NCBI GenBank assembly: GCA_947628755.1
Contig: CANRBC010000006.1
Coordinates: forward strand, 1-64,000
Reading direction: 5' to 3'
Length of the DNA: 64,000 nucleotides
Source: an uncultured Clostridia bacterium
GTDB lineage: Bacteria > Bacillota > Clostridia > Lachnospirales > CAG-274
The position numbers and the translations under genes were made by a program. The notes under the pieces are model-generated. The model searched no databases, was not told the DNA's origin, and saw only the letters and a program-made list of their open reading frames with translations. Positions 19,813-30,500 of the stretch are shown here, piece after piece. The first letter of the stretch is position 1, and the number at the start of each line of letters is the position of its first letter.

Positions 19813-19840
19813 TTGACATATTTATAACTTATGATAAAAT
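19813..19840 (+). promoter_or_regulatory. Sigma-A type promoter for the cyclase operon
   Basis: TTGACA-16 bp-TAAAAT. Confidence 0.65.
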
Positions 19841-19957
19841 AGACTTAAAGTTGTTGCATTTTTTATACTGCACTTCATATAATTAAATAAGATTTTGGGT
19901 GAAAGGCACTGAATTAGGTTTTAAGTTCGTTAGACACCGAGTTCGTGAAAAAAAAAT

Positions 19958-20479
19958 ATGATCATAAATAAAAAAATGCAAGAATATATAGAAGAAATTG
20001 CAAAAAGTTCTAGAGCGGCATTGCCAGAATTTGAAAAACGCAAAACTCTTTCTTTTGAAGATGTAAAAGAGTACATTAAGCACTTTGCTGGAGAAATTAA
20101 ATTGAAAAATACTGAGCATAGTGAAGTGAGAAAAAATAAAGATGGTACTTTTATTATATTCTTAAACGAAAATTTAAGTGAAGAGGAAAGAATTAAAAGC
20201 GCTCTGCATGAACTAGGACATGTTTTTTTACATTGGGAATCTGTTCCAGGAGTTGATGAGGAAGGGCTAGCATTAAATGATGCAGATATTATAGATTTAA
20301 AAGAAGTATCTGCAACTTATTTTGTAAGAGCGTTCCTTATGCCAAAATTTCTTTTTTTACAATCTGTTTTTGAGAGCACATATCACAATATATGTAATTA
20401 CAAAAAAATTTCTCAGGACTTTAAGGTTGATGAATATAATGTTATTAGCCGCGGTAAAGATTTAAACTTGTGGGAGTAA
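19958..20479 (+). CDS. ImmA/IrrE family metallopeptidase
   Basis: RIKSALHELGHVFLHWE (HExxH) and DLKEVSATYFVRAFLMPKFLF, characteristic of ImmA/IrrE. Confidence 0.88.
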   Translation: MIINKKMQEYIEEIAKSSRAALPEFEKRKTLSFEDVKEYIKHFAGEIKLKNTEHSEVRKNKDGTFIIFLNENLSEEERIKSALHELGHVFLHWESVPGVDEEGLALNDADIIDLKEVSATYFVRAFLMPKFLFLQSVFESTYHNICNYKKISQDFKVDEYNVISRGKDLNLWE

Positions 20480-20487
20480 TAATAAAC

Positions 20488-22158
20488 ATGGAAACAAATG
20501 ACTTTGTACAAAATAGGCAAAAGATTATAACAGATGCAGAAAAATATAAACCAAAAGATGGAAAAAAACAAATATCAAATGAAACAAAACAGAATTACTT
20601 ATTTGTTTCATTTGATATTTGTAATTCTACGGAATTAAAAAAAAGATCAAAATACTGGTTTGATATAATAAGAACATTTTTAACCTCAAATGATTTCCTT
20701 ACAAGTATGCGTTGTTGGAAATTAAATGGAGATGAAATACTTTATATAGCCGAAATTTCTTCTATTAAAGAGATAATCGAAACATTAGAAGAGATAGAGG
20801 ATTGCTTGTATCGACTAAAAGAACGTCTTATTGATACCATAAAGGGTCTTGTTAAAGATAAAAACAATAGTGATATAAAATTTGAACTTTTAAATATTAA
20901 TATTAAAGGAGCAATATGGATAGCACAAACAGATTTTAATGGTTTTAGAGATAAATCTATATTAAATTACAAATTCAAATTAAATAATACCATAGATTTT
21001 TCTGGAATAAATGTAGATGAAGGATTCAGGTTAAGAGTTTGGGCTTCAAAACAAAAAGTAGTTGTTGATCCTAAAATAGTTGCACTTCTTTATATTGCAT
21101 ACGGAATTTTAGATGAAAATTTAAATAACAATTACATCAAAGAGCTTATTGATAATGATTTTGATGAAATCAAGTCAAAAGTTACTGAAGATATCAAAAA
21201 AGATTATACTAAAAAAATTAGAACTGTTCTAATGAATTTCAAATTATTAGGATATGAACATTGCAAAGGTATTTGGAATGATAGATTATACCCTATTATT
21301 TGTTATTCAAAAGATTGGGATAAACTAAGTAAAACTATAGAGTACGATGAAAAATTTGATGGAAAATATGTCCGAGACATTATAAATGAGCATATTGAAG
21401 AATCAAAAGAAAAAGAAACACAGTTTGAAAAAATAAATAATTTAATTTCTGTACTTAGTCAAGTTGATGAAATTGATACAGTTAAAAAAATTGCTGATAA
21501 AATTAAATTTGAGCCTATTCCTGGAACAGAATCTACAGAAACACGAATCCTTAATAGTAAGGCAAATTTATACTATATGGTAGTTTGTGTAAATCCTAAG
21601 ACCAATAGAGTATTAATTTTCCAAAGGAGTGAGAATAGAAAACATCTTAAAAAAGTGTGGGATTTTGGAAATGTAAAACATTTAACTGTAGAAAGCAAAC
21701 CAATGAAAGAAATTATTGTTGATGAATATAATAAGATGTTCGATTTAGAAATTGAAGTAATTACAGATTCATCAAGGAATAATGATTTTGTAAAACCATA
21801 TGCTTTGTGTACAGTACCAAGATATGGTGTTCACCATAATGGTATATTATGTTATGCTAAAATTTTAAATAATCTTACAGAAGAAGAAATTTTAGAAAAA
21901 GTAAAAAATAAATTAAACACAACAAAGCAAGATTATAAAGAAGTATATAGATATAATGATGCAATGTTTATAGATGAAACTATTTTCGATGAATTAAAAT
22001 TTCATGAAATGACGTTTGATGAAATAAAAGAAGATTCTCTTCTTGCCGGATTTAATGCGGCTATGCCCGCAGAAAGTAATTATGTATGTATTGACAATTT
22101 CAAAGTTTCTATAAAAGATGCTATTAAAGAAATAAAAAGGCTTGAAAACAATGCTTGA
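20488..22158 (+). CDS. Class III nucleotide cyclase-like protein with degenerate NUDIX-like C-terminal domain (Pycsar cyclase-like)
   Basis: LFVSFDICNSTELKKRS and CWKLNGDEILYIAE match the two metal-binding Asp motifs of class III cyclases; C-terminal NRVLIFQRSENRKHLKKVWDFGNVKHLTVESKPMKEIIVDEYNKMF resembles NUDIX with an imperfect Nudix box. Confidence 0.65.
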   Translation: METNDFVQNRQKIITDAEKYKPKDGKKQISNETKQNYLFVSFDICNSTELKKRSKYWFDIIRTFLTSNDFLTSMRCWKLNGDEILYIAEISSIKEIIETLEEIEDCLYRLKERLIDTIKGLVKDKNNSDIKFELLNINIKGAIWIAQTDFNGFRDKSILNYKFKLNNTIDFSGINVDEGFRLRVWASKQKVVVDPKIVALLYIAYGILDENLNNNYIKELIDNDFDEIKSKVTEDIKKDYTKKIRTVLMNFKLLGYEHCKGIWNDRLYPIICYSKDWDKLSKTIEYDEKFDGKYVRDIINEHIEESKEKETQFEKINNLISVLSQVDEIDTVKKIADKIKFEPIPGTESTETRILNSKANLYYMVVCVNPKTNRVLIFQRSENRKHLKKVWDFGNVKHLTVESKPMKEIIVDEYNKMFDLEIEVITDSSRNNDFVKPYALCTVPRYGVHHNGILCYAKILNNLTEEEILEKVKNKLNTTKQDYKEVYRYNDAMFIDETIFDELKFHEMTFDEIKEDSLLAGFNAAMPAESNYVCIDNFKVSIKDAIKEIKRLENNA

Positions 22159-22672
22159 TGAATTAAAAGATATATACAAAGACAACATAAATTGGTTAAC
22201 TTTTGCCGAATTAAAAAATGGTGTAATAATTACAGTATCTGGAGTATTTCTAGGTATTATCAATACATGCATAAAAAACAATTATATAAAAAGTTGTTTT
22301 TTTATACTGTGTGTCATTACAATTCTTATAAGTGGTATGTCATTTATTCCTTTTTTAAATAATAGCAAATTAATCAAAAACATAGCAAAAAAGCATTATA
22401 TTAAGTGCGGAAATAAGAATTGCAAAGACTCTGAGAATATAATTTTTTACATAGCTGTATTTTTATCTACAATGGAGATATACATAAGTTCTTTAAAAGA
22501 AATATTAATTGGCTCTAATACATATGAGTTAACTGGTTTAGAAAAAAATTATGTTACTCAAATTTATCAAATTTCAACAATTGCATCTATTAAATATTAT
22601 TTTTTTAAATGTGCATGCTATGTTTTTGCTATAATGCTCTTCTTATTTATTTTAATAACAATCATTGGTTAG
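22151..22672 (+). CDS. Small membrane protein, PycTM/DUF5706-like effector
   Basis: Start overlaps the cyclase stop (ATGCTTGA). TM hairpin (GVIITVSGVFLGIINTCI; SCFFILCVITILISGMSFIPFL) and C-terminal QIYQISTIASIKYYFFKCACYVFAIMLFLFILITIIG, the typical Q-x-S-x(3)-KY-TM ending of PycTM-like proteins. Confidence 0.6.
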   Translation: MLDELKDIYKDNINWLTFAELKNGVIITVSGVFLGIINTCIKNNYIKSCFFILCVITILISGMSFIPFLNNSKLIKNIAKKHYIKCGNKNCKDSENIIFYIAVFLSTMEIYISSLKEILIGSNTYELTGLEKNYVTQIYQISTIASIKYYFFKCACYVFAIMLFLFILITIIG

Positions 22673-22704
22673 TATACTGTGTAAATTATAAATAATGCTA
22701 TTAT

Positions 22705-22745
22705 AAAACCACCTTTCATTTTTTATGGAAGGTGGCTTTATAATA
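22705..22745. terminator. Bidirectional hairpin terminator
   Basis: ataaaaccaccttTcat...atggaaggtggctttat. Confidence 0.65.
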
Positions 22746-22757
22746 AATTAAGAAATT

Positions 22758-23354
22758 TTATTTAAGTTGTTCTAATTGCTCACACTTATTAAAGAAAGTA
22801 GACGGTGGCAGATTACATTCTGCGGCTGCCTGTTTGAGAGTGATTTCTCCGTTTCTCCATTTTTTATGCACATCATAAAAATTTGGTGGCAGAGAACGGA
22901 TCGGTCTGCCGAATTTTACTCCTCTTGCTTTAGCAGCAGCTATGCCCTCTGCCTGCCTTTGCTTTAGGTTATCCCTTTCGTTTTCCGCAACAAAGCTAAG
23001 CACTTGCAACACAATGTCGCTTAAAAAAGTACCCATCAGGTCCTTTCCTCGCCTTGTATCCAAAATAGGCATATCAATAACCATTATATCTGCTTTCTTT
23101 GTTTTTGTGATATACCTCCATTGTTCGATTATTTCCTCATAATTTCTGCCAAGTCTGTCGATGCTTTTAACTATAAGCAGATCATCTTCTTTGAGTTTTT
23201 TCATTACCTTTTTATATTGCCGTCTGTTAAAATCTTTGCCGCTTTCCTTATCCATATAGATATTTCCCTCGGCAACATTATATTCTTTTAGGGCAATAAA
23301 CTGTCTGTCTTCATTTTGTTCTCTTGTCGATACCCTTATATATCCATATACCAT
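22758..23354 (-). CDS. Small serine resolvase/invertase
   Basis: VYGYIRVSTREQNEDRQ, LLIVKSIDRLGRNYEEIIEQWRYI, C-terminal HTH; 198 aa. Confidence 0.93.
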   Translation of the reverse strand: MVYGYIRVSTREQNEDRQFIALKEYNVAEGNIYMDKESGKDFNRRQYKKVMKKLKEDDLLIVKSIDRLGRNYEEIIEQWRYITKTKKADIMVIDMPILDTRRGKDLMGTFLSDIVLQVLSFVAENERDNLKQRQAEGIAAAKARGVKFGRPIRSLPPNFYDVHKKWRNGEITLKQAAAECNLPPSTFFNKCEQLEQLK

Positions 23355-23425
23355 ATATATGCCTCCTATATTATTGTTTCAATGTAATACACTAATTTTA
23401 ACGGTAATTATTACTGTTTGCACAA

Positions 23426-23465
23426 AAAGAAAGCCCAGGCTTGGAAACCAAGTCCGGGCAAAAAT
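23426..23465 (-). terminator. Hairpin terminator
   Basis: gcccaggcttggaaaccaagtccgggc flanked by A/T-runs. Confidence 0.6.
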
Positions 23466-23534
23466 TTATTATAAAATAAGAAAAACAGCAATCTATTCTC
23501 TGTGTAAAATCATTTAAATTTTATAATTTAAACA

Positions 23535-24344
23535 TTACTTTATCCACCAGTTAAATACATCTTCGGCAGTCTGCCATCCTAAATTTGTGTCCAAGCCACG
23601 TTCCTTTCTTATGGTAAGCATTCTGTCAAAAGCCTTTAAATACATTTCTTTATATTTAGGGAAAACCTCAAATTCAGTAATCCTGTTTTTTCCTGCCATT
23701 GGACAGCCTATACAACCGCATCTCTTGAAGCCAAGCTCATAGAAAGGATTATGGAATTGACACTCATTTGAATAAAAGTCCCATACTTCCTCATCTGTAA
23801 AATCAATTATAGGATTACAGACTGTCTTAGCCTGTATCTCACAGCGTTCAATAAGCCTGCGTTTTTCGTCATTGTCATTCATCAGGCATATTTTTTTATC
23901 CTTATTTTTATTAATGTCCTCGTAAATACCTCTTTTCCTGCGCTTGACGCTTTCTCCCCATCTGACACCTGTGGCTATCATTCTGCTTTTGCAGCTGTTC
24001 TCCTTTAGTGTAGTACAGCAGTATCTTATCAGACGGGTAGGCGGAAACAGCTTATAAGGTATAAGCTGCCACATTGACATCGCAGGATATTCGATGGTAC
24101 ACTTTACACCTTCATTTTCAAGCTTTCTGAATGTATTTCTTATGTGATATACAGTTTGCGGTGCATCCGCTGTTGTATGGCTGTGATGTACTTCAAAGAG
24201 TATTCCACTGCGTTTTGCAAGTTCAAGGAGGACTTCGCTGTCCTTGCCACCGCTATATGTAATAATTAAAGGCTGTTCATAAAAAGAGAGGCTCATTTCC
24301 GAAGCCTCCCTGAGTCGTAATATCGCTTTCTTTTCTTTATCCAT
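23535..24344 (-). CDS. Phosphoadenosine phosphosulfate reductase family protein (ICE-associated)
   Basis: LIITYSGGKDSEVLLELAKRSGI (SGGKDS PP-loop); CGCIGCPMAGKNR cysteine motif. Confidence 0.88.
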   Translation of the reverse strand: MDKEKKAILRLREASEMSLSFYEQPLIITYSGGKDSEVLLELAKRSGILFEVHHSHTTADAPQTVYHIRNTFRKLENEGVKCTIEYPAMSMWQLIPYKLFPPTRLIRYCCTTLKENSCKSRMIATGVRWGESVKRRKRGIYEDINKNKDKKICLMNDNDEKRRLIERCEIQAKTVCNPIIDFTDEEVWDFYSNECQFHNPFYELGFKRCGCIGCPMAGKNRITEFEVFPKYKEMYLKAFDRMLTIRKERGLDTNLGWQTAEDVFNWWIK

Positions 24345-24395
24345 AGAACTCCCTCCTTATAAATAATACTTTTTTTGCTGAAAAAGCTATAAAAC

Positions 24396-24440
24396 TCAAA
24401 AAGCCAATCCGCAAGAATTTTGCAGATTGGCTTTAAAACA
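24396..24440 (-). terminator. Hairpin terminator between giant gene and PAPS-reductase-like gene
   Basis: aaagccaatccgcaagaattttgcagattggcttt. Confidence 0.65.
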
Positions 24441-24502
24441 CCTGTTTGTTTAAATATTTTTGAATTTATTATAGTTTTAAAATCTTATATGTTTATACCT
24501 GA

Positions 24503-27500
24503 TTACAAAGCAAAATCAGAGCTTTTGCTATGCTCTTTTTCGGATTTATTTGTATCTTCAACATTATCCGTTGCCAGCTCCTCATTAAGTTTACTCAGGC
24601 GAGTCTCCTTTTCCCTCAATTCATCAAGCTGCAGAAATGGCTTATTTACTTCCTCTTTAGCAACAGCAAGGGAATGTTCAATGTCGTTGAGTTTAGTCTT
24701 GCTTTGTTCAAGTTTCTTTGGTATACCGTTTATAGCGTTTTCAATACGGGTAATATTACCAAACACGTCTTGTCCAACATCTATTACATAGCTCATATTG
24801 CTTTTCAATGTAACCTCAAAATTCTTGGTAAATGTATTGAATGATGCTGACATATGGAAACCTCTGTATTCGCCTATGTACTTGCTGTCCTGTCCCGGAC
24901 GTATACTCCTGACACTTTCAAGAAAGGCAGTACCCGCTTCTTTCTTATCGGTATAGGTTTTTTCTCCTACTGTCATACCATTGAATTCTTCGGTCTTATT
25001 GTTTTCAGCTAATGCCATATCCTTTGTAAGTCCTGAAATATCGTTATTTAGTTTTTGTATCTGTGAAGGATATGTCTGAGCTATGTTTTGCTGTAATGTA
25101 CGTTTGTTTTCCTGATAGCCTGCAAAGACTGTCCTAAGCCTGTTGACCTCTATGTCCAAATCCATTTTTTCTTTGATTTTCGGATTTCCTGCTGCAAGTG
25201 CCTTGATCTGCGCATAACTCAGGACAGTTTCGTCTATATCTTCCGCTGAACGTGCAGGGGATTTAGATGTCATTATCTGACTTATAAAACGCTGCTTATT
25301 TTCAACAAGCTGATATAAATAGCTGTCAAAAGTGCCTTTTGTAACGTAGTTATATATATCTGCCTCTAAATTCTCATTACCCTGTCTGATTATTCTGCCG
25401 TTTCTCTGTTCCAAGTCAGACGGCTTCCAAGGACAGTCCAAGTGATGTAAGGCTGTCAGTTTATCCTGACAGTTTGCGCCTGTACCCATTTTACCTGTTG
25501 AGCCAAGTAAAATTCTTACTTCTCCGTTGCGTACCTTAGTAAATAATGACAATTTCTGCTCATCTGTTTTGCAGTCGTGTATATATGCAATCTCGTTTTC
25601 GGGAACACCTTTATTTATCAGCTTTTCTTTAATATCGTCATATACATTGAAAGTGCCGTCAAAGTGCGGAGTGGAAAGGTCGCAGAATATCATTTGTGTG
25701 CCTTTTGTATCCGCTGTGTTCTTCCATACCTCATATACATTATTCATACAAGCGTTTACCTTGCTGTTTTCATCATCAGGCAGAAGTGGATTAGCCAGTC
25801 TTTGGTCGAGAGCCAATTTTCTGCCATCATTTGTTACGTTAAGCATATTGTCAACATCTGCCGATACCATTCTTTTGCGGATATTGTTGGCTCTTTCTGC
25901 AAGACCGTCTACCATTTCCTTTTGGTATTCACTTGCATCCGTAACAACAGTATGATGATTTGCCTTTGGAACAGGCAAATTCAAAACATCGGCAGTCTTA
26001 ATGTCGGCTATTTCCTTAAACATTGACATTAACTCAGGCAGATTGAAAAACTTGGCAAATCTTGTTTTCATCTGGTAGCCCTTTCCTTCGGGAGCAAGCT
26101 CAAGAGATAATTGCGTTTCTCCAAAGGTAGAAGCCCAAGCATCAAAGTGGTTTAAATTTCTCCTTTTAAGCTCATCGTGCTGCAAGTATGACTGCATAAC
26201 ATATAACTCGGTCATGCTGTTGCTTATAGGCGTACCGGTGGCAAAAACAATACCCTTGCTGTCGGTCTTTTCATCAAGGTAACGGCATTTCTGTAAAAGG
26301 TCTGTGGCTCTTTGTGATGCTGAAGAAGCGTTTATCCCCGCTACGTTTCTTCCCATTTTAGTATTAAAATACAGATTTTTATACATATGTGCTTCATCAA
26401 TATAGAGCTTGTCGATGCCCATTTCCTCAAAGGTTATTGTTGTATCCCGCCTGTCGGCATTATTCAGCTTTTCAAGCCTTGTTTCCAAGTTCTTTTTTGT
26501 TGTTTCAAGCTGTTTTACCGTAAAACCTTTGTTGCCTTCTTTAAATCTCAGAGTCTCAATAAAGTTTGTTATTTCCTCAATTTCTTCTTCAATAAACTTG
26601 ACTTGTCTTTCGGTTGATAAAGGTATTTTTTCAAATTGATTGTGGGAAATAATAATGGCATCATAATTGCCTGTAGCTATTCTGCTGCAAAATCTTTCTC
26701 TGTTATCTTTTGAGAAATCCTTTTCGTTAGGGACAAGAATATTAGCAGCGGGATAAAGCTGTAAAAATTCTTTCGCCACCTGATTTAATATGTGTTTTGG
26801 AACAACTATCATACTTTTTGAGCATAAGCCAAGCCTTTTGCTTTCCATTGCAGAGGCTACCATTTCAAATGTCTTGCCTGCGCCTACGGAATGTGCCAGT
26901 AAAGTATTACCGCCGTATAAAGTATGAGCTATAGCGTCTATCTGATGTTTCCGTAGCTTTATTTCATGATTTATTCCTCCGAAGGTTATATGTGATCCGT
27001 CATATTCCCTCGGTCTAACAGAATTGAATTTTTCATTATAGATTTTACACAAATCCTGTGTCCTTTCATAATCGTCAAAAAGCCATTCCTTGAACTTATT
27101 TTTTATAGCATTCTGCTTTTCCTGTGCAAGCAAGGTTTCCTTTTCATTCAGAACAGCCACCTTTTTGCCCTCAAAATTTTCTACATAGTCCATAACCTTA
27201 ACGGTTTTCATATTCAGAGTTTCCTCTAAAATCTTATAAGCATTCATTCTGTCAGTACCATAGGTCTTACTTGCTTTAATATTGTTTTTAGAAGCGGAAT
27301 AATTGGATTTATTGCTTATACCGTAAGCGCAGTTATATTCATCATAATCTATGATTATTGTTTCATTATCGCTGCCTGCTCCGCTGCGGAAAGGATTTCT
27401 ATCCGTATCTCGCCAAGAACAATTACCTCTGCAATAATATGGTGTGTCTAACAATTCATACATAAACTCCTGATAGTAGTGAGTGGGTATCCATGTTGAG

Positions 27501-30500
27501 CCTAACTGTGCTGTTATCTCCGATGGCTGTAAATCCTCCGGCTGCACGTTTTCAAGTGCATTGACATTTACGGCATATCTTGTATCCTTTTCGGCATACT
27601 GCTTGGCAAGCTCCAGTTTATGCCTTACATTTCCTGAAAGATATTCCTCTGCCGTTTCATATTTATTGGTAACGGGATTTTCAAAAATCACTCCTTCAAG
27701 GTCTTTTATAACTTCGTCTACAGGCTTTGAACATAAATGTGCCATAAAATCAAGGTCTACCTTTGCTCTTTCTGCTATTGATACAGCCAATGCCTCGCTA
27801 GATGTATCTACGCTTTCAACAGGAATATATGGTATGATCGTTCTCTTTGTAAATATGTCTGCCTTGCTTTCCAGTTCTCCTGTTTTTTCATTAATATTTT
27901 CAAGAGATAATAAAAGCTGCGCTGTGTCATCTTCCCTGAATACCGATTTATTGAGCCTGTCATTGAGTAATCCGTACTCGGAAACAAAATCCTCATAAAC
28001 TTTGTTTAATTCCTGTTGTTTTTTAGTAATTTCCTCATCAGGATAATTATCCCGCTGAAAGGAAATCAAATCCCTCAATACTTCGCTTATCGCCACCATT
28101 TTTTTAACTCTTTCAGCTTTTTTACCGTCAAAGTTCTGTTTGACCATTTTATCATTTTCACGATAATATATATCATTGTCAATAACGGCATAGCAGAAAT
28201 TACGGTAGTTTTCGGCGGCAATATTCAAATCGTTATCTTCTTCATCAAGCACTTCCACAACAACGTCATTTATAGGTATTTTACCTCTTATATTCTCAAC
28301 GGCACTATCAAGCAATACCGATAGGTCTGTATCTTTAAATGGCTTGCAAGTTGTTTCCGGACCGAACCGCCCTGATACTTCTTCCATTGTACCGAGTATC
28401 ATCTGTGGATGTGAAATAAAGTAATTGTTTATTTCAATACCATTTTCATTTTCTGATACATTTACCCACTCAGGTACTTTTTCCTGTGTCAAATCCCTCA
28501 ATCTATCTCTTTTCTGCAAGAATATAATGTCTGTTGTTACTTCTGTGCCTGCTGTGCTGAAAGCATTGTTGGGTAAACGTACAGCTCCCATAAGGTCGGC
28601 TCGCTCTGCAAGATATTTTCTTACAGAGTTGTTTTTCTTATCCAAAGTACCCTTTGTTGTTATAAATGCCATTACACCGCCCGGTCTGATTTTATCAAGG
28701 CTCTTTTTGAAGAAGTAATCGTGTATAAGATTGCTCTCCTTGAATTCATTGTCATTGACATAGTAATTCCCAAAAGGCACATTTCCTACGGCAATATCAA
28801 ATGAATTGCTGTTAAAGTTTGTTTTCTCAAATCCCTTTACCTGAATATAGGCATTGGGATAAATTTTCTGAGCGATCCTGCCCGTTATGCTGTCAAGCTC
28901 AACGCCGTACAGTTTAGACTGCTGCATTTCCTGTGGCAGATATGCAAAAAAATTGCCTATTCCCATTGACGGTTCAAGTATTTTGCCTTCTCGGAAACCC
29001 ATATTGCTTAAAGCTTTATATATGGAATTTATTATTTCAGGAGGTGTATAATGTGCATTAAGAGTAGAAGAACGAGCTGCATTGTAGTCGCTTGGAGCAA
29101 GCAATTCCTTTAGCTCTGAATACTCCTTTTCCCACGCAGTCTTTGAGCTGTCAAAAACATCAGCCAAACCGCCCCATCCTACATACTTTTTAAGTATCGC
29201 CTTTTCTTCGGCAGTTGCCTCTCTGCTTTCATTGTCAATCTTATAGAGAGTTTTTATAGCTTCAATATTATTGCGGTACTTTTCTTTATTGCTTATTCTT
29301 TCATTATAATCCCGTGTAGGTTCTGTATCTGTTTCTATATCTGATGTGGGTAAATCACTTAATTCTGCCGTTCCCAAAGCTTTGTTTTTTTCTATGCTCT
29401 CTTTGGTCTGTTCATAAGTATTTACTTTATAGCCTTCATTTTCAAGAATTTCAGTATACTTACTTAAAACGTGTTGGGGAATACCTATCATAACCGAATT
29501 ATCTCTATTGACCATATGAAGATTCAAAACTTCGGCAGCTCTTTCAGCCTCTTGGCCAAAAGCCTCATAAAAATCTCCATATCGGTATAAATTTATGTCT
29601 GTGATTTCCGTTTCATCGGTTATGGGAATATTCTCTGTTTCCTGTTCGGAGAGCGTAAGGCTTTCTGCCTTCTGCTGCAAATATTTCTCTGCATTTGACA
29701 GATAGCTTTCAAGAGTACCGCTTTCATCGGGTCTTATCGGATCAATGTCAATCTTTACACCGTCAATGAAATCAAAGTTATTCTCCTCATCATTAAGAAC
29801 ATTAAAGAGCATATCTTCTTTGTAATCGCCCTCATACGCCAATACAATGTCCAGATCGGAGTTATCGTTTTCAATACCTCTGCTTCGGCTACCTGATATG
29901 ATTACGTCTTTGATTTGTATGTCTATTTCATTTTCAGCAACAAAGTCGGCAATTCTGTCTTTTATTATTTGTTCTATTTCAGATGCTGAATAGCCTTGTA
30001 TCGGTCTGAAATACATATCCGTTTCCTGACGATAATGGCTGACGGTATCATTTTCCTGTTCGGATTTTTCGGTTTCTTTGTTTTCAAGATACCTCTCCCA
30101 ATCCTCTGTTTCTATGCCGAAAATACCGTCAAACTCCTCAATATCCAACCTTGTTTCAGCCATACTCTCTGTTTCATCTTCATACAGACGATATACAGAA
30201 AATATATCCTCATCATAAAATTCAAGAGCCTTTTCCTTATTTATAGGCAGCAAGTGATTGTCTGTATAACCGTATTCGTTACGTTCGTCAATAGAAATAG
30301 TGTCGTCAGGCATATTGTCAAGCACTAAATTTGACAATGTGTATTCAGATGTTTCGTTGCGCTTGAAATCAGCCTTATCTGTTGTATAAAGGTCGTTTTC
30401 TATCAACTTTCCTATTGCTTTTTCAATCTTTGACCAACTTAATGTAATTTTTTCAGCATTCTCATAATCTTGGTCCTTTACTTTGGTTATAGCAATACCC

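Noticed and set aside
23535-24344. DndC-type phosphorothioation defence gene
   Set aside because: PP-loop family member only; no dndB/D/E genes nearby, and PAPS-reductase-like genes are common passengers in this ICE family.
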